Shown in pieces: positions 24,240 to 36,791 of a stretch of DNA of 64,000 bases. The notes under the pieces are model-generated. The model was not told the origin of the DNA, did not search any database, and saw only the letters and a list, made by a program, of their open reading frames with translations. The stretch is from Synchiropus splendidus (taxonomy: Eukaryota > Chordata > Actinopteri > Syngnathiformes > Callionymidae). How positions within the stretch are numbered: position 1 is the first letter of the stretch; every line of letters starts with the position of its first letter. A program made the position numbers and the translations under genes. The DNA lies in contig NC_071350.1 in assembly GCF_027744825.2 (NCBI RefSeq), forward strand, positions 558,001-622,000, written 5' to 3'.

Positions 24240-27200
24240 ATAGCAGAAAGGGTCTTTCTAGTAGTTGCACATCAAATCTAAGCTGTCTGAAGTGTTTTTC
24301 AAAAGTTATCAACACTTTTATGTTTGGCGTTCCGAAACCCACCTTATCTCAGGCTGAAAAGCGTTTTTGTGCATTGTGCCATAACTTTTCAGGAAAGCTT
24401 CAGAACATGAAATTTTAACCTCCCACTATAGCAGAAAGGGTCTTTCTAGTAGTTGCACATCAAATCTAAACTGTCTGAAGTGTTTTTCCAAAGTTATCAA
24501 CACTTTTATGTTTGGCGTTCCGAAACCCACCTTATCTCAGGCTGAAAAGCGTTTTTACGCATTGTGCCATAGCTTTTCAGGGAAGCTTCAGAACATGAAA
24601 TTTTAACCTCCCACTATAGCAGAAAGGGTCTTTCTAGTAGGTGCACATCAAATCTAAGCTCTCTGAAGTGTTTTTCGAAAGTTATCAACACTTTTATGTT
24701 TGGCGTTCCGAAACCCACCTTATCTCAGGCTGAAAAGCGTTTTTGTGCATTGTGCCATAACTTTTCAGGAAAGCTTCAGAACATGAAATTGTAACCTCCC
24801 ACTATAGCAGAAAGGGTCTTTCTAGTAGTTGCACATCAAATCTAAACTGTCTGAAGTGTTTTTCCAAAGTTATCAACACTTTTATGTTTGGCGTTCCGAA
24901 ACCCACCTTATCTCAGGCTGAAAAGCGTTTTTGTGCATTGTGCCATAACTTTTCAGGGAAGCTTCAGAACATGAAATTTTAACCTCCCACTATAGCAGAA
25001 AGGGTCTTTCTAGTAGTTGCACATCAAATCTAAGCTGTCTGAAGTGTTTTTCAAAAGTTATCAACACTTTTATGTTTGGCGTTCCGAAACCCACCTTATC
25101 TCAGGCTGAAAAGCGTTTTTGTGCATTGTGCCATAACTTTTCAGGGAAGCTTCAGAACATGAAATTTTAACCTCCCACTATAGCAGAAAGGGTCTTTCTA
25201 GTAGTTGCACATCAAATCTAAGCTGTCTGAAGTGTTTTTCAAAAGTTATCAACACTTTTATGTTTGGCGTTCCGAAACCCACCTTATCTCAGGCTGAAAA
25301 GCGTTTTTGTGCATTGTGCCATAACTTTTCAGGGAAGCTTCAGAACATGAAATTTTAACCTCCCACTATAGCAGAAAGGGTCTTTCTAGTAGTTGCACAT
25401 CAAATCTAAGCTGTTTGAAGTGTTTTTCAAAAGTTATCAACACTTTTATGTTTGGCGTTCCGAAACCCACCTTATCTCAGGCTGAAAAGCGTTTTTGTGC
25501 ATTGTGCCATAACTTTTCAGGAAAGCTTCAGAACATGAAATTTTAACCTCCCACTATAGCAGAAAGGGTCTTTCTAGTAGTTGCACATCAAATCTAAACT
25601 GTCTGAAGTGTTTTTCCAAAGTTATCAACACTTTTATGTTTTGCGTTCCGAAAACCACCTTATCTCAGGCTGAAAAGCGTTTTTACGCATTGTGCCATAA
25701 CTTTTCAGGGAAGCTTCAGAACATGAAATTTTAACCTCCCACTATAGCAGAAAGGGTCTTTCTAGTAGGTGCACATCAAATCTAAGCTGTCTGAAGTGTT
25801 TTTCGAAAGTTATCAACACTTTTGTGTTTGGCGTTCCGAAACCCACCTTATCTCAGGCTGAAAAGCGTTTTTGTGCATTGTGCCATAACTTTTCAGGGAA
25901 GCTTCAGAACATGAAATTTTAACCTCCCACTATAGCAGAAAGGGTCTTTCTAGTAGTTGCACATCAAATCTAAGCTGTCTGAAGTGTTTTTCAAAAGTTA
26001 TCAACACTTTTATGTTTGGCGTTCCGAAACCCACCTTATCTCAGGCTGAAAAGCGTTTTTGTGCATTGTGCCATAACTTTTCAGGAAAGCTTCAGAACAT
26101 GAAATTTTAACCTCCCACTATAGCAGAAAGGGTCTTTCTAGTAGTTGCACATCAAATCTAAACTGTCTGAAGTGTTTTTCCAAAGTTATCAACACTTTTA
26201 TGTTTGGCGTTCCGAAACCCACCTTATCTCAGGCTGAAAAGCGTTTTTACGCATTGTGCCATAGCTTTTCAGGGAAGCTTCAGAACATGAAATTTTAACC
26301 TCCCACTATAGCAGAAAGGGTCTTTCTAGTAGGTGCACATCAAATCTAAGCTCTCTGAAGTGTTTTTCGAAAGTTATCAACACTTTTATGTTTGGCGTTC
26401 CGAAACCCACCTTATCTCAGGCTGAAAAGCGTTTTTGTGCATTGTGCCATAACTTTTCAGGAAAGCTTCAGAACATGAAATTGTAACCTCCCACTATAGC
26501 AGAAAGGGTCTTTCTAGTAGTTGCACATCAAATCTAAACTGTCTGAAGTGTTTTTCCAAAGTTATCAACACTTTTATGTTTGGCGTTCCGAAACCCACCT
26601 TATCTCAGGCTGAAAAGCGTTTTTGTGCATTGTGCCATAACTTTTCAGGGAAGCTTCAGAACATGAAATTTTAACCTCCCACTATAGCAGAAAGGGTCTT
26701 TCTAGTAGTTGCACATCAAATCTAAGCTGTCTGAAGTGTTTTTCAAAAGTTATCAACACTTTTATGTTTGGCGTTCCGAAACCCACCTTATCTCAGGCTG
26801 AAAAGCGTTTTTGTGCATTGTGCCATAACTTTTCAGGGAAGCTTCAGAACATGAAATTTTAACCTCCCACTATAGCAGAAAGGGTCTTTCTAGTAGTTGC
26901 ACATCAAATCTAAGCTGTCTGAAGTGTTTTTCAAAAGTTATCAACACTTTTATGTTTGGCGTTCCGAAACCCACCTTATCTCAGGCTGAAAAGCGTTTTT
27001 GTGCATTGTGCCATAACTTTTCAGGGAAGCTTCAGAACATGAAATTTTAACCTCCCACTATAGCAGAAAGGGTCTTTCTAGTAGTTGCACATCAAATCTA
27101 AGCTGTTTGAAGTGTTTTTCAAAAGTTATCAACACTTTTATGTTTGGCGTTCCGAAACCCACCTTATCTCAGGCTGAAAAGCGTTTTTGTGCATTGTGCC

Positions 27201-27955
27201 ATAACTTTTCAGGAAAGCTTCAGAACATGAAATTTTAACCTCCCACTATAGCAGAAAGGGTCTTTCTAGTAGTTGCACATCAAATCTAAACTGTCTGAAG
27301 TGTTTTTCCAAAGTTATCAACACTTTTATGTTTTGCGTTCCGAAAACCACCTTATCTCAGGCTGAAAAGCGTTTTTACGCATTGTGCCATAACTTTTCAG
27401 GGAAGCTTCAGAACATGAAATTTTAACCTCCCACTATAGCAGAAAGGGTCTTTCTAGTAGGTGCACATCAAATCTAAGCTGTCTGAAGTGTTTTTCGAAA
27501 GTTATCAACACTTTTGTGTTTGGCGTTCCGAAACCCACCTTATCTCAGGCTGAAAAGCGTTTTTGTGCATTGTGCCATAACTTTTCAGGGAAGCTTCAGA
27601 ACATGAAATTTTAACCTCCCACTATAGCAGAAAGGGTCTTTCTAGTAGTTGCACATCAAATCTAAGCTGTCTGAAGTGTTTTTCAAAAGTTATCAACACT
27701 TTTATGTTTGGCGTTCCGAAACCCACCTTATCTCAGGCTGAAAAGCGTTTTTGTGCATTGTGCCATAACTTTTCAGGAAAGCTTCAGAACATGAAATTTT
27801 AACCTCCCACTATAGCAGAAAGGGTCTTTCTAGTAGTTGCACATCAAATCTAAACTGTCTGAAGTGTTTTTCCAAAGTTATCAACACTTTTATGTTTGGC
27901 GTTCCGAAACCCACCTTATCTCAGGCTGAAAAGCGTTTTTACGCATTGTGCCATA
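24240..27955 (+). repeat. 9-mer higher-order repeat, 1692 bp, about 2.2 copies
   Basis: This is the cleanest HOR in the window. Five private markers recur exactly 1692 bp apart: catagCttttc context (ccatAGc) 24572/26264, gaaattGtaacc 24791/26483, agctgtTtgaag near 25411/27103, gttTtgcgttccgaaaAcc 25641/27333, and cttttGtgtttgg near 25824/27516. I saw no copy-specific mismatch between the two full copies. Identity ends at 27955, where ccataac replaces ccatagc. The start is set by a private A at 24239 (cccacAatag). Confidence 0.92.
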
Positions 27956-29307
27956 ACTTTTCAGGGAAGCTTCAGAACATGAAATTTTAACCTCCCACTA
28001 TAGCAGAAAGGGTCTTTCTAGTAGGTGCACATCAAATCTAAGCTCTCTGAAGTGTTTTTCGAAAGTTATCAACACTTTTATGTTTGGCGTTCCGAAACCC
28101 ACCTTATCTCAGGCTGAAAAGCGTTTTTGTGCATTGTGCCATAACTTTTCAGGGAAGCTTCAGAACATGAAATTTTAACCTCCCACTATAGCAGAAAGGG
28201 TCTTTCTAGTAGTTGCACATCAAATCTAAACTGTCTGAAGTGTTTTTCCAAAGTTATTAACACTTTTATGTTTGGCGTTCCGAAACCCACCTTATCTCAG
28301 GCTGAAAAGCGTTTTTGTGCATTGTGCCATAACTTTTCAGGGAAGCTTCAGAACATGAAATTTTAACCTCCCACTATAGCAGAAAGGGTCTTTCTAGTAG
28401 TTGCACATCAAATCTAAACTGTCTGAAGTGTTTTTCCAAAGTTATCAACACTTTTATGTTTGGCGTTCCGAAACCCACCTTATCTCAGGCTGAAAAGCGT
28501 TTTTGTGCATTGTGCCATAACTTTTCAGGGAAGCTTCAGAACATGAAATTTTAACCTCCCACTATAGCAGAAAGGGTCTTTCTAGTAGTTGCACATCAAA
28601 TCTAAGCTGTCTGAAGTGTTTTTCAAAAGTTATCAACACTTTTATGTTTGGCGTTCCGAAACCCACCATATCTCAGGCTGAAAAGCGTTTTTGTGCATTG
28701 TGCCATAACTTTTCAGGAAAGCTTCAGAACATGAAATTTTAACCTCCCACTATAGAAGAAAGGGTCTTTCTAGTAGTTGCACATCAAATCTAAACTGTCT
28801 GAAGTGTTTTTCCAAAGTTATCAACACTTTTATGTTTGGCGTTCCGAAACCCACCTTATCTCAGGCTGAAAAGCGTTTTTACGCATTGTGCCATAACTTT
28901 TCAGGGAAGCTTCAGAACATGAAATTTTAACCTCCCACTATAGCAGAAAGGGTCTTTCTAGTAGGTGCACATCAAATCTAAGCTCTCTGAAGTGTTTTTC
29001 GAAAGTTATCAACACTTTTATGTTTGGCGTTCCGAAACCCACCTTATCTCAGGCTGAAAAGCGTTTTTGTGCATTGTGCCATAACTTTTCAGGAAAGCTT
29101 CAGAACATGAAATTTTAACCTCCCACTATAGCAGAAAGGGTCTTTCTAGTAGTTGCACATCAAATCTAAGCTGTCTGAAGTGTTTTTCAAAAGTTATCAA
29201 CACTTTTATGTTTGGCGTTCCGAAACCCACCTTATCTCAGGCTGAAAAGCGTTTTTGTGCATTGTGCCATAACTTTTCAGGAAAGCTTCAGAACATGAAA
29301 TTTTAAT
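27956..29307 (+). repeat. Mixed-class satellite linking the 9-mer to segment S copy 3
   Basis: Seven monomers of classes A, B, C, F and D. The atagAag unit (28756) and its neighbours match 22.7-23.3 kb at an offset of 31 monomers. A private cccaccAtatc lies near 28668. The last unit carries taaTTtccc, the left marker of the following segment. Confidence 0.7.
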
Positions 29308-32300
29308 TTCCCACTATAGCAGAAAGGGTCTTTCTAGTAGTTGCACATCAAATCTAAACTGTCTGAAGTGTTTTTCCAAAGTTATCAACACTTTTATGTT
29401 TGGCGTTCCGAAACCCACCTTATCTCAGGCTGAAAAGCGTTTTTACGCATTGTGCCATAACTTTTCAGGGAAGCTTCAGAACATGAAATTTTAACCTCCC
29501 ACTATAGCAGAAAGGGTCTTTCTAGTAGGTGCAAATCAAATCTAAGCTGTCTGAAGTGTTTTTCGAAAGTTATCAACACTTTTATGTTTGGCGTTCCGAA
29601 ACCCACCTTATCTCAGGCTGAAAAGCGTTTTTGTGCATTGTGCCATAACTTTTCAGGGAAGCTTCAGAACATGAAATTTTAACCTCCCACTATAGCAGAA
29701 AGGGTCTTTCTAGTAGTTGCACATCAAATCTAAGCTGTCAGAAGTGTATTTCAAAAGTTATCAACACTTTTATGTTTGGCGTTCCGAAACCCACCTTATC
29801 TCAGGCTGAAAAGCGTTTTTGTGCATTGTGCCACAACTTTTCAGGAAAGCTTCAGAACATGAAATTTTAACCTCCCACTATAGCAGAAAGGGTCTTTCTA
29901 GTAGTTGCACATCAAATCTAAACTGTCTGAAGTGTTTTTCCAAAGTTATCAACACTTTTATGTTTGGCGTTCCGAAACCCACCTTATCTCAGGCTGAAAA
30001 GCGTTTTTACGCATTGTGCCATAACTTTTCAGGGAAGCTTCAGAACATGAAATTTTAACCTCCCACTATAGCAGAAAGGGTCTTTCTAGTAGGTGCACAT
30101 CAAATCTAAGCTCTCTGAAGTGTTTTTCGAAAGTTATCAACACTTTTATGTTTGGCGTTCCGAAACCCACCTTATCTCAGGCTGAAAAGCGTTTTTGTGC
30201 ATTGTGCCATAACTTTTCAGGGAAGCTTCAGAACATGTAATTTTAACCTCCCACTATAGCAGAAAGGGTCTTGTCTTTCTAGTAGTTGCACATCAAATCT
30301 AAACTGTCTGAAGTGTTTTTCCAAAGTTATTAACACTTTTATGTTTGGCGTTCCGAAACCCACCTTATCTCAGGCTGAAAAGCGTTTTTGTGCATTGTGC
30401 CATAACTTTTCAGGGAAGCTTCAGAACATGAAATTTTAACCTCCCACTATAGCAGAAAGGGTCTTTCCAGTAGTGGCACATCAAATCTAAACTGTCTGAA
30501 GTGTTTTTCCAAAGTTATTAACACTTTTATGTTTGGCGTTCCGAAACCCACCTTATCTCAGGCTGAAAAGCGTTTTTGTGCATTGTGCCATAACTTTTCA
30601 GGGAAGCTTCAGAACATGAAATTTTAACCTCCCACTATAGCAGAAAGGGTCTTTCTAGTAGTTGCACATCAAATCTAAACTGTCTGAAGTGTTTTTCCAA
30701 AGTTATCAACACTTTTATGTTTGGCGTTCCGAAACCCACCTTATCTCAGGCTGAAAAGCGTTTTTACGCATTGTGCCATAACTTTTCAGGGAAGCTTCAG
30801 AACATGACATTTTAACCTCCCACTATAGCAGAAAGGGTCTTTCTAGTAGTTGCACATCAAATCTAAGCTGTCTGAAGTGTTTTTCAAAAGTTATCAACAC
30901 TTTTATGTTTGGCGTTCCGAAACCCACCTTATCTCAGGCTGAAAAGCGTTTTTGTGCATTGTGCCATAACTTTTCAGGAAAGCTTCAGAACATGAAATTT
31001 TAACCTCCCACTATAGCAGAAAGGGTCTTTCTAGTAGTTGCACATCAAATCTAAACTGTGTGAAGTGTTTTTCCAAAGTTATCAACACTTTTATGTTTGG
31101 CGTTCCGAAACCCACCTTATCTCAGGCTGAAAAGCGTTTTTACGCATTGTGCCATAACTTTTCAGGGAAGCTTCAGAACATGAAATTTTAACCTCCCACT
31201 ATAGCAGAAAGGGTCTTTCTAGTAGGTGCACATCAAATCTAAGCTCTCTGAAGTGTTTTTCGAAAGTTATCAACACTTTTATGTTTGGCGTTCCGAAACC
31301 CACCTTATCTCAGGCTGAAAAGCGTTTTTGTGCATTGTGCCATAACTTTTCAGGGAAGCTTCAGAACATGAAATTTTAACCTCCCACTATAGCAGAAAGG
31401 GTCTTTCTAGTAGGTGCACATCAAATCTAAGCTGTCTGAAGTGTTTTTCGATAGTTATCAACACTTTTATGTTTGGCGTTCCGAAACCCACCTTATCTCA
31501 GGCTGAAAAGCGTTTTTGTGCATTGTGCCATAACTTTTCAGGGAAGCTTCAGAACATGAAATTTTAACCTCCCACTATAGCAGAAAGGGTCTTTCTAGTA
31601 GTTGCACATCAAATCTAAACTGTCTGAAGTGTTTTTCCAAAGTTATCAACACTTTTATGTTTGGCGTTCCGAAACCCACCTTATCTCAGGCTGAAAAGCG
31701 TTTTTGTGCATTGTGCCATAACTTTTCAGGGAAGCTTCAGAACATGAAATTTTAACCTCCCACTATAGCAGAAAGGGTCTTTCTAGTAGTTGCACATCAA
31801 ATCTAAGCTGTCTGAAGTGTTTTTCAAAAGTTATCAACACTTTTATGTTTGGCGTTCCGAAACCCACCTTATCTCAGGCTGAAAAGCGTTTTTGTGCATT
31901 GTGCCATAACTTTTCAGGGAAGCTTCAGAACATGAAATTTTAACCTCCCACTATAGCAGAAAGGGTCTTTCTAGTAGTTGCACATCAAATCTAAACTGTC
32001 TGAAGTGTTTTTCCAAAGTTATTAACACTTTTATGTTTGGCGTTCCGAAACCCACCTTATCTCAGGCTGAAAAGCGTTTTTGTGCATTGTGCCATAACTT
32101 TTCAGGGAAGCTTCAGAACATGAAATTTTAACCTCCCACTATAGCAGAAAGGGTCTTTCTAGTAGTTGCACATCAAATCTAAACTGTCTGAAGTGTTTTT
32201 CCAAAGTTATTAACACTTTTATGTTTGGCGTTCCGAAACCCACCTTATCTCAGGCTGAAAAGCGTTTTTGTGCATTGTGCCATAACTTTTCAGGGAAGCT

Positions 32301-33150
32301 TCAGAACATGAAATTTTAACCTCCCACTATAGCAGAAAGGGTCTTTCTAGTAGTTGCACATCAAATCTAAACTGTCTGAAGTGTTTTTCCAAAGTTATCA
32401 ACACTTTTATGTTTGGCGTTCCGAAACCCACCTTATCTCAGGCTGAAAAGCGTTTTTACGCATTGTGCCATAACTTTTCAGGGAAGCTTCAGAACATGAA
32501 ATTTTAACCTCCCACTATAGCAGAAAGGGTCTTTCTAGTAGGTGCACATCAAATCTAAGCTCTCTGAAGTGTTTTTCGAAAGTTATCAACACTTTTATGT
32601 TTGGCGTTCCGAAACCCACCTTATCTCAGGCTGAAAAGCGTTTTTGTGCATTGTGCCATAACTTTTCAGGGAAGCTTCAGAACATGAAATTTTAACCTCC
32701 CACTATAGCAGAAAGGGTCTTTCTAGTAGTTGCACATCAAATCTAAACTGTCTGAAGTGTTTTTCCAAAGTTATCAACACTTTTATGTTTGGCGTTCCGA
32801 AACCCACCTTATCTCAGGCTGAAAAGCGTTTTTACGCATTGTGCCATAACTTTTCAGGGAAGCTTCAGAACATGAAATTTTAACCTCCCACTATAGCAGA
32901 AAGGGTCTTTCTAGTAGGTGCAAATCAAATCTAAGCTGTCTGAAGTGTTTTTCGAAAGTTATCAACACTTTTATGTTTGGCGTTCCGAAACCCACCTTTT
33001 CTCAGGCTGAAAAGCGTTTTTGTGCATTGTGCCATAACTTTTCAGGGAAGCTTCAGAACATGAAATTTTAACCTCCCACTATAGCAGAAAGGGTCTTTCT
33101 AGTAGTTGCACATCAAATCTAAACTGTCTGAAGTGTTTTTCCAAAGTTAT
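29308..33150 (+). repeat. Segment S, copy 3, with left extension
   Basis: It is the counterpart of 14065-17719 and, from 30853, of 1-1981. It has one more monomer than copy 2 near 29.7 kb: a unit with private gtcAgaagtgtAtttc and caCaac (29720-29907). From 30853 the class order is D(ggA), TGtg, B, E, F, D, C, C, A, B, A, then G with tgcaAatc and accttTtc. Identity with copy 2 ends at m43 of the unit at 33109 (T there, C here). Confidence 0.87.
30268..30277 (+). repeat. GTCTT duplication (193-bp monomer)
   Basis: Tandem 5-bp duplication linked to acatgTaat; the homologue of the one at 14837 within the copied segment. Confidence 0.95.
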
Positions 33151-33280
33151 CAACACTTTTATGTTTGGCGTTCCGAAACCCACCTTATCTCAGGCTGAAA
33201 AGCGTTTTTGTGCATTGTGCCATAACTTTTCAGGGAAGCTTCAGAACATGTAATTTTAACCTCCCACTATAGCAGAAAGG

Positions 33281-33290
33281 GTCTTGTCTT
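33281..33290 (+). repeat. GTCTT duplication (193-bp monomer)
   Basis: Tandem 5-bp duplication linked to acatgTaat. Its flanking unit has atCaac where the comparable unit at 17.68 kb has atTaac. Confidence 0.95.
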
Positions 33291-33661
33291 TCTAGTAGTT
33301 GCACATCAAATCTAAACTGTCTGAAGTGTTTTTCCAAAGTTATTAACACTTTTATGTTTGGCGTTCCGAAACCCACCTTATCTCAGGCTGAAAAGCGTTT
33401 TTACGCATTGTGCCATAACTTTTCAGGGAAGCTTCAGAACATGAAATTTTAACCTCCCACTATAGCAGAAAGGGTCTTTCTAGTAGGTGCACATCAAATC
33501 TAAGCTCTCTGAAGTGTTTTTCGAAAGTTATCAACACTTTTATGTTTGGCGTTCCGAAACCCACCTTATCTCAGGCTGAAAAGCGTTTTTGTGCATTGTG
33601 CCATAACTTTTCAGGGAAGCTTCAGAACATGTAATTTTAACCTCCCACTATAGCAGAAAGG

Positions 33662-33671
33662 GTCTTGTCTT
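33662..33671 (+). repeat. GTCTT duplication (193-bp monomer)
   Basis: Sixth and last tandem GTCTT duplication, two monomers after the previous one and again linked to acatgTaat. None occurs to the right of this point. Confidence 0.95.
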
Positions 33672-35645
33672 TCTAGTAGTTGCACATCAAATCTAAACTG
33701 TCTGAAGTGTTTTTCAAAAGTTATCAACACTTTTATGTTTGGCGTTCCGAAACCCACCTTATCTCAGGCTGAAAAGCGTTTTTGTGCATTGTGCCATAAC
33801 TTTTCAGGGAAGCTTCAGAACATGAAATTTTAACCTCCCACTATAGCAGAAAGGGTCTTTCCAGTAGTTGCACATCAAATCTAAACTGTCTGAAGTGTTT
33901 TTCCAAAGTTATTAACACTTTTATGTTTGGCGTTCCGAAACCCACCTTATCTCAAGCGGAAAAGCGTTTTTACGCATTGTGCCATAACTTTTCAGGGAAG
34001 CTTCAGAACATGAAATTTTAACCTCCCACTAAAGCAGAAAGGGTCTTTCTAGTAGGTGCACATCAAATCTAAGCTGTCTGAAGTGTTTTTCGAAAGTTAT
34101 CAACACTTTTATGTTTGGCGTTCCGAAACCCACCTTATCTCAGGCTGAAAAGCGTTTTTGTGCATTGTGCCATAACTTTTCAGGGAAGCTTCAGAACATG
34201 AAATTTTAACCTCCCACTATAGCAGAAAGGGTCTTTCTAGTAGTTGCACATCAAATCTAAGCTGTCTGAAGTGTTTTTCAAAAGTTATCAACACTTTTAT
34301 GTTTGGCGTTCCGAAACCCACCTTATCTCAGGCTGAAAAGCGTTTTTACGCATTGTGCCATAACTTTTCAGGAAAGCTTCAGAACATGAAATTTTAACCT
34401 CCCACTATAGCAGAAAGGGTCTTTCTAGTAGTTGCACATCAAATCTAAACTGTCTGAAGTGTTTTTCTAAAGTTATCAACACTTTTATGTTTGGCGTTCC
34501 GAAACCCACCTTATCTCAGGCTGAAAAGCGTTTTTGTGCATTGTGCCATAACTTTTCAGGGAAGCTTCAGAACATGAAATTTTAACCTCCCACTATAGCA
34601 GAAAGAGTCTTTCTAGTAGTTGCACATCAAATCTAAACTGTCTGAAGTGTTTTTCCAAAGTTATTAACACTTTTATGTTTGGCGTTCCGAAACCCACCTT
34701 ATCTCAGGCTGAAAAGCGTTTTTGTGCATTGTGCCATAACTTTTCAGGGAAGCTTCAGAACATGAAATTTTAACCTCCCACTATAGCAGAAAGGGTCTTT
34801 CTAGTAGTTGCACATCAAATCTAAACTGTCTGAAGTGTTTTTCCAAAGTTATTAACACTTTTATGTTTGGCGTTCCGAAACCCACCTTATCTCAGGCTGA
34901 AAAGCGTTTTTGTGCATTGTGCCATAACTTTTCAGGGAAGCTTCAGAACATGAAATTTTAACCTCCCACTATAGCAGAAAGGGTCTTTCTAGTAGTTGCA
35001 CATCAAATCTAAACTGTCTGAAGTGTTTTTCCAAAGTTATCAACACTTTTATGTTTGGCGTTCCGAAACCCACCTTATCTCAGGCTGAAAAGCGTTTTTA
35101 CGCATTGTGCCATAACTTTTCAGGGAAGCTTCAGAACATGAAATTTTAACCTCCCACTATAGCAGAAAGGGTCTTTCTAGTAGGTGCACATCAAATCTAA
35201 GCTCTCTGAAGTGTTTTTCGAAAGTTATCAACACTTTTATGTTTGGCGTTCCGAAACCCACCTTATCTCAGGCTGAAAAGCGTTTTTGTGCATTGTGCCA
35301 TAACTTTTCAGGGAAGCTTCAGAACATGAAATTTTAACCTCCCACTATAGCAGTAAGGGTCTTTCTAGTAGTTGCACATCAAATCTAAACTGTCTGAAGT
35401 GTTTTTCCAAAGTTATCAACACTTTTATGTTTGGCGTTCCGAAACCCACCTTATCTCAGGCTGAAAAGCGTTTTTATGCATTGTGCCATAACTTTTCAGG
35501 GAAGCTTCAGAACATGAAATTTTAACCTCCCACTATAGCAGAAAGGGTCTTTCTAGTAGTTGCACATCAAATCTAAGCTGTCTGAAGTGTTTTTCAAAAG
35601 TTATCAACACTTTTATGTTTGGCGTTCCGAAACCCACCTTATCTT
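33672..35645 (+). repeat. Mixed-class satellite with exchange-like units
   Basis: This stretch follows the last 193-bp monomer. The unit starting near 33683 pairs aactg (class A/C/F left part) with caaaag (class D loop), as expected of an exchange product. Private variants include ctcaAgcGg near 33955, ctAaagcag near 34031 and tttttATgca near 35475, the last being a single-step change from the ACG state. The cTaaag loop state first appears here (near 34468) and recurs at 36.3, 37.3, 41.9, 44.4, 52.5, 53.1 and 58.5 kb. Confidence 0.7.
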
Positions 35646-36791
35646 AGGCTGAAAAGCGTTTTTGTGCATTGTGCCATAACTTTTCAGGGAAGCTTCAGAA
35701 CATGAAATTTTAACCTCCCACTATAGCAGAAAGGGTCTTTCTAGTAGTTGCACATCAAATCTAAACTGTCTGAAGTGTTTTTCCAAAGTTATTAACACTT
35801 TTATGTTTGGCGTTCCGAAACCCACCTTATCTCAGGCTGAAAAGCGTTTTTGTGCATTGTGCCATAACTTTTCAGGGAAGCTTCAGAACATGAAATTTTA
35901 ACCTCCCACTATAGCAGAAAGGGTCTTTCTAGTAGTTGCACATCAAATCTAAGCTGTCTGAAGTGTTTTTCAAAAGTTATCAACACTTTTATGTTTTGCG
36001 TTCCGAAACCCACCTTATCTCAGGCTGAAAAGCGTTTTTGTGCATTGTGCCATAACTTTTCAGGGAAGCTTCAGAACATGAAATTTTAACCTCCCACTAT
36101 AGCAGAAAGGGTCTTTCTAGTAGTTGCACATCAAATCTAAGCTGTCTGAAGTGTTTTTCAAAAGTTATCAACACTTTTATGTTTGGCGTTCCGAAACCCA
36201 CCTTATCTCAGGCTGAAAAGCGTTTTTGTGCATTGTGCCATAACTTTTCAGGAAAGCTTCAGAACATGAAATTTTAACCTCCCACTATAGCAGAAAGGGT
36301 CTTTCTAGTAGTTGCACATCAAATCTAAACTGTCTGAAGTGTTTTTCTAAAGTTATCAACACTTTTATGTTTGGCGTTCCGAAACCCACCTTATCTCAGG
36401 CTGAAAAGCGTTTTTACGCATTGTGCCATAACGTTTCAGGGAAGCTTCAGAACATGAAATTTTAACCTCCCACTATAGCAGAAAGGGTCTTTCTAGTAGT
36501 TGCACATCAAATCTAAACTGTCTGAAGTGTTTTTCCAAAGTTATTAACACTTTTATGTTTGGCGTTCCGAAACCCACCTTATCTCAGGCTGAAAAGCGTT
36601 TTTGTGCATTGTGCCATAACTTTTCAGGGAAGCTTCAGAACATGAAATTTTAACCTCCCACTATAGCAGAAAGGGTCTTTCTAGTAGTTGCACATCAAAT
36701 CTAAACTGTCTGAAGTGTTTTTCCAAAGTTATTAACACTTTTATGTTTGGCGTTCCGAAACCCACCTTATCTCAGGCTGAAAAGCGTTTTT
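35646..36791 (+). repeat. Segment copied 30 monomers away (5640 bp) at 41286-42431
   Basis: The class order is D end, C, D with atgttTtgcg, D(ggA), a cTaaag unit with acGtttcagg, C, C. Markers: atgtttTgcg 35991/41631 and acGtttc 36433/42073, both 5640 bp apart. The right copy has a private gcgtAtttg near 42240. The atgtttTgcg unit also recurs 5 monomers on (36931), and a class C version lies at 37119 and 44264 (38 monomers apart after allowing for the 1-bp insertion near 43408). Confidence 0.85.
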
